This document shows, piece after piece, positions 59,242 through 64,000 of a stretch of DNA of 64,000 bases. Numbering within the stretch: the first letter of the stretch is position 1; each line of letters begins with the position of its first letter. The position numbers were made by a program, and so were the translations under genes. Below the pieces are notes generated by a model. The model was not told where the DNA came from and did not search any database. It worked only from the letters and a program-made list of their open reading frames with translations. Origin of the DNA: Fibrobacter sp. UBA4223 (lineage in GTDB: Bacteria; Fibrobacterota; Fibrobacteria; Fibrobacterales; Fibrobacteraceae); assembly GCA_002382975.1 (NCBI GenBank), contig DFTB01000006.1, forward strand, positions 1 to 64,000. The letters run 5' to 3'.

Positions 59242-60270
59242 TTATCGAGAAACCGCTTCCCAAAGCTCCCTCGACGTCACGCCGTAATGCTCCTTGAGGG
59301 ACTTGTCCACATCACCGTGATAAAAATCCCGGATGCAAGTCTTGAACTTGAGAAACTGCTCTCTGGATGCCAACCCAGACTCAGCACGGAACATCTTCTT
59401 GACCATTTCCAAAGAATACCAATAAAGTTTCAACGCTTCGTCGGTCCTGGACTCCCCTACAAAAGGCGCTACAAGGGCATCCAAGGAAGGTGGCGAACCC
59501 GAAGGGCGACCCCTGTCGTTTCGACTTCCGTCTACAAGCTGTGCAATTCCCTCGTTCAGCCACAGAGGGACCTTGGCCCTAGTCATGGCACGGACAAAGG
59601 CATGCGTCAGTTCATGAAAAATCACGGGGCGGTAAAGTTCGCGGTACTGCATCATTCCCACGGGAATACGGAGCTTACCGTCGAAAATGGCCCCAACCCA
59701 CTCTGGCCTTGGCCCTATTCCCTGATATTCAGAAGATTGGTACAAGACCACGTGCATCTTGTTTTCGGGGCGGAAATCAAAGAGATGACACAGGGAATCG
59801 TAGGCCACTTCTAGTACAGACAAAGCCTCCAACACATCGTTCCTATTCGGGCGCCCCTCGAATTCTACACGGAAATGCATGGACCGGGCAATACCCAATT
59901 CTTCCATCTCCTTGAGAAGTGATTTCGATTTCTTTTCCAGGAATTCCAGGTCTTCGTTTCTGTAATTCAAGGTGCCGATATAGGAAATACAATCTTCGTA
60001 CCGTTCCTGCTCATAGAGAGCGCCCGCTAAATGAAGTTGCAGGTTTTTATCGTCAGGAGTTTTTTCTAAAAGTGCGCGGACAGCCTTTTCCGAACACTTC
60101 CAGTCTGCCGCCTCCTGGCATTCGTTGAATTCATCAACTAGCCGATTCGCCTCTTCTATGGCACGATTCTTTTTTGACACATCCATGTAGGTGTGTACAC
60201 CATAACCCAGGGCAACAATAGCGGCGACGATAGCGAAAAGCGTTCGAAAAGGAGGCGGACTTTGAGTCAT
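59242..60270 (-). CDS. Membrane-anchored peptidase-MA-like metalloprotease with TPR-like N-terminus
   Basis: A 342-residue protein with an N-terminal signal anchor (LFAIVAAIVALGYGVHTYM) and a helical TPR-like part (WKCSEKAVRALLEKTPDDKNL, GALYEQERYEDCISYI). The gluzincin-type peptidase core carries HELTH in FHELTHAFVRAM near residue 218, and the second Glu in WLNEGIAQLVDG. The catalytic residues are present, so it may be active in the periplasm; the substrate is unknown. ATG 60270 is chosen over an in-frame TTG at 60276. There is no Shine-Dalgarno site; TATCTT lies at -12 to -7. Confidence 0.85.
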   Translation of the reverse strand: MTQSPPPFRTLFAIVAAIVALGYGVHTYMDVSKKNRAIEEANRLVDEFNECQEAADWKCSEKAVRALLEKTPDDKNLQLHLAGALYEQERYEDCISYIGTLNYRNEDLEFLEKKSKSLLKEMEELGIARSMHFRVEFEGRPNRNDVLEALSVLEVAYDSLCHLFDFRPENKMHVVLYQSSEYQGIGPRPEWVGAIFDGKLRIPVGMMQYRELYRPVIFHELTHAFVRAMTRAKVPLWLNEGIAQLVDGSRNDRGRPSGSPPSLDALVAPFVGESRTDEALKLYWYSLEMVKKMFRAESGLASREQFLKFKTCIRDFYHGDVDKSLKEHYGVTSRELWEAVSR

Positions 60271-60354
60271 AGCCAAAAGATAGCAAGTGGATTATTCTAG
60301 ATTTAGCCCCGAAAACAGAAGAACGGTGCATTTTTTGCGCCATAGGAGATTATC

Positions 60355-61452
60355 ATGGGTTTCAAGTGCGGTATCGTAGGCCTCCCCAACGTAGGCAAGT
60401 CCACCATCTTTAACGCAATCACCAACGCCGGCGCCGAAGCCGCGAACTACCCCTTCTGCACCATCGAGCCGAACGTGGGCATGGTGAGTGTGCCGGACAG
60501 CCGCCTCGACGAACTGGTCAAGGTTTACAACCCGAAATCCATTGTCCCCGCCGTTACAGAATTCGTGGACATCGCTGGTCTCGTGAAGGGGGCTGCCCAA
60601 GGCGAAGGCCTCGGCAACCAGTTCCTGACCCACATCCGCGAATGCGAAGCTATTATGGAAGTCATCCGCTGCTTCGATGACGAAAACATCGTGCACGTGA
60701 ACGGTTCCGTGGACCCGGTCCGGGATGTAGAAATCATCGAAACCGAACTGATTTTGAAAGACCTGGATTCCGTAGAAAAGCGTCTCGCTACCGAAGCCAA
60801 GGGAGCCCGCACAGGCAACGCCGAAGCCAAGGCCCGTCTCGCCGCCTGCGAAAAACTCCGGGACACCTTCCAAGAAGGCAAGGCCGCCCGCACCGTGATG
60901 CACGATAGCGAAGAGATGGAAGGCATCGTGAAAGACCTGGCTCTTCTCACCGCTAAGCCCCTCTTCTACTGCGCCAACGTAAAAGAAGACGACATTCTCA
61001 CCGGCAACGCCTACGTGGAAAAGCTGAAAGAATACGCCGCAGCAAACGGTCACGAAGTCATCATGATCAGCGGAAAGATTGAAGAAGAACTTTCCGCCAT
61101 GGAACCTGCGGACAAGGCGGAGTTCTTAAAGGAACTGGGCATGAAGGAATCGGGCCTGGACGCCGTGGTGCGCAAGGGCTACGAAATCCTTGGGCTCCGC
61201 ACCTTCTTTACTGCCGGCGAAAAGGAATGCCGTGCCTGGACATTCCATGCAGGCTACAAGGCCCCGCAGTGCGCCGGAGTGATCCACACCGACTTTGAAC
61301 GCGGGTTCATCCGCGCCGAAACCCTGAGCTACGCCGACTTCTTGAAGCACGGCAGCTGGAACGCCGCCAAGGAAGCGGGCCTTGTCCGCACCGAAGGTAA
61401 GGACTACCTGGTGCAAGACGGCGACATCATGTACTTCTTGTTCAATGTGTAG
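60355..61452 (+). CDS. ychF: Ribosome-associated ATPase YchF
   Basis: A 365-residue Obg-family P-loop protein that binds ribosomes and prefers ATP. Seen: G1 GLPNVGKST at 9-17, YPFCTIEPNVG switch I, VDIAGLVKGAAQGEGLGNQFL switch II, a non-canonical G4 consistent with ATP use, the coiled-coil insertion (VEKRLATEAKG, KLRDTFQEGK), and a C-terminal TGS domain (TFFTAGEKECRAWTF, DYLVQDGDIMYFLFNV). TAGGAG lies 8-9 nt before ATG. A paired heptad element follows the stop. Confidence 0.97.
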   Translation: MGFKCGIVGLPNVGKSTIFNAITNAGAEAANYPFCTIEPNVGMVSVPDSRLDELVKVYNPKSIVPAVTEFVDIAGLVKGAAQGEGLGNQFLTHIRECEAIMEVIRCFDDENIVHVNGSVDPVRDVEIIETELILKDLDSVEKRLATEAKGARTGNAEAKARLAACEKLRDTFQEGKAARTVMHDSEEMEGIVKDLALLTAKPLFYCANVKEDDILTGNAYVEKLKEYAAANGHEVIMISGKIEEELSAMEPADKAEFLKELGMKESGLDAVVRKGYEILGLRTFFTAGEKECRAWTFHAGYKAPQCAGVIHTDFERGFIRAETLSYADFLKHGSWNAAKEAGLVRTEGKDYLVQDGDIMYFLFNV

Positions 61453-61463
61453 CACCTGCGGTG

Positions 61464-61576
61464 CAGTTATGAGTTATGAGTTGTGAGTTGTGAGTTATGA
61501 GTCGTCAGTTGTGAGTAACGTAGTGTCCCAAAACACACAACTGATTACTCACAACTCATTACTGATAACTCACTAC
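61464..61576. repeat. Paired inverted heptad arrays after ychF (largest pair)
   Basis: Left arm: eight units of (C/G)AGTnnn (61464-61519: CAGTTAT, GAGTTAT, GAGTTGT twice, GAGTTAT, GAGTCGT, CAGTTGT, GAGTAAC). Right arm: six units of inverse type (61535-61576: ACACAAC, TGATTAC, TCACAAC, TCATTAC, TGATAAC, TCACTAC). The loop is only 15 nt, so a long imperfect hairpin is possible. It lies between convergent genes. Confidence 0.9.
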
Positions 61577-61578
61577 TA

Positions 61579-62181
61579 TTAATTCTTACCCTGTTCTGCC
61601 ACATTTTTCGCAGAACGTTTCGCCCGCAGGTCGTCTACAATCGGGCGGGCAATGCAGGCCAGGTTCATGGCGGTGCCAATAAGAATCAAAACACTTGCAC
61701 AGTAAATTCCCACCCCCGGATCCACGCGGAGCACATTCATGCCGATAGCATTGCAGAGAGCGCCAATCTGGGATAGTACCGCCCATAGCGAAAACATAGA
61801 AAGCATGCCCAATGCAAGAGAGCCCAGGGAAGCATAATAGCCCAAAGGGGCAAGCAGGGCAAAGACCGCAGCCAAAAACAGCGCCGCCGCAATTCCGAAC
61901 AAATGAAGCATAGGCTCTATCTTCGGGAAGTTAGGGATAAAGTCCTTGAACCGTTCAATAGACCTAGGATTACCCTCTTCCATCTTCTTGAGCAAGCTCG
62001 TTGCCGGTTCCTTGAGTTCGGTACCCAAGTCAAGACCAAGAGCGATTTCGTACATGGAGGGTTCCGCAATGACCTGCTCGGTGCAAGACACACTTGCTAA
62101 AGGCATCAGCAAGCCCAAAATGGCCAAAAGGTAAGGCAGGCCAACCAGCCTCTGGAAAAGCCGAAAGAACTTGTTGGGCAT
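61579..62181 (-). CDS. Hypothetical inner-membrane protein coupled to the FGE-domain gene
   Basis: A 200-residue protein with about four hydrophobic helices (LVGLPYLLAILGLLMPLASVSC, LFGIAAALFLAAVFALLAP, SLGSLALGMLSMFSLWAVL, VGIYCASVLILIGTAMNLA) and a soluble loop with the sequence SCTEQVIAEPSMYEIALGLD after helix 1. I recognise no family. Its start shares 1 nt with the upstream stop (TAATG), so it is co-translated with the FGE-domain protein. Confidence 0.75.
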   Translation of the reverse strand: MPNKFFRLFQRLVGLPYLLAILGLLMPLASVSCTEQVIAEPSMYEIALGLDLGTELKEPATSLLKKMEEGNPRSIERFKDFIPNFPKIEPMLHLFGIAAALFLAAVFALLAPLGYYASLGSLALGMLSMFSLWAVLSQIGALCNAIGMNVLRVDPGVGIYCASVLILIGTAMNLACIARPIVDDLRAKRSAKNVAEQGKN

Positions 62182-64000
62182 TACTTACCTATGACATCCA
62201 GCGGATACACGCAACGGAACCCGAGGGCTTCGGACCAATACCTGGGATCTTCGTCATCCCGAACAGACATATTCAGCAGCTTTTCCTTGTCTTTCCAGGA
62301 ACCGCCCTTGTAAACCCTAGAGGAGCCGAACAGTGCGCCTGTCGGGTTAGAAGATTCCACCCAGAAAGACAGCATAAAGTACTTGTCACGAGTCCATTCG
62401 GCAACGTTTCCGGACATGTCGTAAATGCCCCAGGCATTGGGCTTCTTGGTAGCCACCTGCTGTGGTCCGTAGGCTTCATCTTCTTTACGCTTGTTGTAGG
62501 AATTTTCCCTGTAAATGGCGTAAACAGATGGATCCGGAACAGAATCCAGCACCCAGGGTGATCCTTCGATACTCCCTGCACGGCCAGCAAATTCCCACTG
62601 GGCTTCAGTCGGCAAGTCGCCACCGTTCACCTGGCACACCTTGCGGGCATTTTCCCAGTTGATGTTGTGGACCGGCTTTTGCGGGTGGAAGAAAGTAGAT
62701 TTGTCCTTGACCCTCTGGACGGAATCTACACGGAGCATAATCTTTTCCATGAGTTCCTGAGTCATTTCAGTCACCATGATAGCGAAGGGCGACATTTCCA
62801 CCACATTGCCGTAGTAGCGGAACGATCCAGAATCCAAAAGCACCAGCTTGCCACGGAGGGGGTCATTCACGATCTTTTTCAGCGAAGGTTCCGCTACGCT
62901 CGAAGAAGACACAACCACTTCTGAAGAAGACGAGCTCACCTGGGGCAAAGACGACGATGAACTTTCTACTGGTGCCGGCGGAGGCGGATTCAACCAATCC
63001 TGAACTTCCTGCTGTTCAAAAATGTACTGGGGCAGCATAAAGCTACCCTGAGCTTCAATAATCTGGTCGCCAACTTGGACTTCCAGTTTCACATAGCGGT
63101 AATGATGCCTCGTGATGCCGTTGGCACCATAGATCCACACGGGCTTGTTATTCTGCAGGGATACGATGATTCTGGCGCCACCTTCTGGGGAGGCAAGCAT
63201 TGCCGCCAAGGAATCGGAAGCATAGCCCGGAACATGTCCTTTCCAGATCACGTCATAACGGTTCACCGGCTGACTAAACTTGAGAATCAGGAAATCTGCC
63301 TGAGCCTTAGCCACAACGGGTGTTGCAGAAGCACTAGAAGCAGGAACGCCTGCAACTGGAGCTGTCGCAGAATCAGCTTTAACCGTAGAGTCCGCAGCTG
63401 CCACAGAAGCAGTGGGAGCCGTAGAGGCTGCGGGAGAGGCAGGAGGTGCCGGATAAACAAGAACCGCACCAGCAGGCTCTGGCAAAGTGGTAACCGTATC
63501 ATAGAAGATGGAATCGGGAACCAGGTAGAACCGAGCCGGCAAGGCATGAAGGCTATCGAATTTTTGTTTAAATGCCAGGTCTACGGCAGAAACGCCAGAC
63601 ATCTTCGACTTACGCCACAAGTCCAGGGCCTCCGCATGCACGACATCGTAGCGGGTCGAGTAAGCCTGATATGTCGGGTCGTTCATCTCCAAACCAACAG
63701 AAACAGCCTGTTTCTTGGCCGGGTAAACCTTGGCAAAATCATTTGTGTCCACGGAATTGAGCACGGTGATGAGTTCCCCCACATATTTGTCGTAGAGAAC
63801 TTCCGTATATTCGAGATTCGGGGTGGCGGCAACCTGTTCCACCGTCACGGACACCGGGCTTGCCGCAGGAGCCGTTGTCCGAAGCTGAACAAGATTGGGC
63901 TTGAAAAGCAGTGTCTTTCCACTCTGGACCATACCGATATCGGTAAAAGGCATATAGCCGTCAGCCGAGAACACAAAGGCGTAAGGGCCCGGGACTACCG
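62181..64000 (-). CDS. FGE-sulfatase-domain protein, N-terminus beyond the window
   Basis: Open to the right edge (at least 605 codons). The first visible residues (GPYAFVFSADGYMPF) resemble a PEGA-type surface repeat. A mixed domain follows, then Ala/Pro/Ser low-complexity linkers (TASVAAADSTVKADSATAP, VESSSSSLPQVSSSSSEVV). The C-terminal ~190 residues are a formylglycine-generating-enzyme-like domain (FGE/SUMF1): FAIMVTEMTQELM, VHNINWENARKVCQ, GGDLPTEAQWEFAGRAG, NAWGIYDMSGNVAEWTRD, YKGGSWKDKE, and ALGFRCV. Such domains also occur in non-catalytic surface proteins. The Cys pair needed for formylglycine formation is not evident, so an enzymatic role is doubtful. Confidence 0.85.
   Translation of the reverse strand, partial: VVPGPYAFVFSADGYMPFTDIGMVQSGKTLLFKPNLVQLRTTAPAASPVSVTVEQVAATPNLEYTEVLYDKYVGELITVLNSVDTNDFAKVYPAKKQAVSVGLEMNDPTYQAYSTRYDVVHAEALDLWRKSKMSGVSAVDLAFKQKFDSLHALPARFYLVPDSIFYDTVTTLPEPAGAVLVYPAPPASPAASTAPTASVAAADSTVKADSATAPVAGVPASSASATPVVAKAQADFLILKFSQPVNRYDVIWKGHVPGYASDSLAAMLASPEGGARIIVSLQNNKPVWIYGANGITRHHYRYVKLEVQVGDQIIEAQGSFMLPQYIFEQQEVQDWLNPPPPAPVESSSSSLPQVSSSSSEVVVSSSSVAEPSLKKIVNDPLRGKLVLLDSGSFRYYGNVVEMSPFAIMVTEMTQELMEKIMLRVDSVQRVKDKSTFFHPQKPVHNINWENARKVCQVNGGDLPTEAQWEFAGRAGSIEGSPWVLDSVPDPSVYAIYRENSYNKRKEDEAYGPQQVATKKPNAWGIYDMSGNVAEWTRDKYFMLSFWVESSNPTGALFGSSRVYKGGSWKDKEKLLNMSVRDDEDPRYWSEALGFRCVYPLDVIGK

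Noticed and set aside
61464..61576. A CRISPR array
   Set aside because: The repeat unit is 7 bp with no spacers, no cas genes are nearby, and the unit sequence varies.

Overview
The window looks like part of a Fibrobacter-type chromosome (phylum Fibrobacterota). The assignment is inferred from family content: serine-rich linkers in secreted proteins, CGDDSSSS-type lipoproteins, an OmpA protein with thrombospondin-3-like repeats, a gingipain-fold (PorU-like) protease, a GTP-type PEP carboxykinase and many secreted proteins. There are no rRNA genes, no CRISPR array and no canonical transposase. One tRNA gene (Arg, anticodon CCT) is present.

Layout. 1-5 kb: pckG (cut by the left edge), glgC, a lipoprotein and glyQS. 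5-12 kb: an M23/LysM peptidase, then a four-gene minus-strand operon with a lipoprotein, a secreted protein, a PorU-like C25 protease and a membrane protein. 12-17 kb: an RF-like GGQ protein, a hotdog thioesterase, a MATE exporter, a bifunctional Rel/Spo enzyme and an unknown coupled gene. 17.4-27.7 kb: a complex I operon nuoA-BC-D-H-I-J-K-L-M-N, with nuoB and nuoC fused and no nuoE, nuoF or nuoG. 27.7-34 kb: tRNA-Arg, a MscS channel, SlyD, NadE, pnp and rpsO. 34-36.5 kb: an AT-richer islet with a small membrane protein, a PD-(D/E)XK-like protein, a BrnT/BrnA-like toxin-antitoxin pair and a small basic protein with a structured leader. 36.5-46.3 kb: a thioredoxin-like protein, a pectate-lyase-like secreted protein, hisS, and a polysaccharide O-acetylation-type operon (two SGNH proteins plus an AlgI-type MBOAT). 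46.4-64 kb: an HD-GYP sensor, a TamB-TamA pair, an ABC ATPase, the OmpA/TSP3 protein, RadC, a peptidase-MA protein, YchF, a membrane protein and an FGE-domain protein cut by the right edge.

Two repeat systems stand out. First, a 379-bp unit at 44066-44444 is one GIY-YIG nuclease ORF framed by nearly identical 45-47 bp inverted repeats. It sits precisely between two genes of the SGNH/MBOAT operon. A solo copy of the same repeat lies at 34080-34119, inside a cluster of other REP-like palindromes. Second, at least eleven gaps or gene ends carry arrays with an exact 7-bp period. The unit sequence differs between loci, four arrays form inverted pairs about 100-120 bp long, and several abut a start codon.

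Many first genes have no Shine-Dalgarno site but carry a -10-like hexamer about 7-16 nt before the start codon. This suggests leaderless or near-leaderless transcripts. All functions are read from motifs, length and context; no database search was possible.
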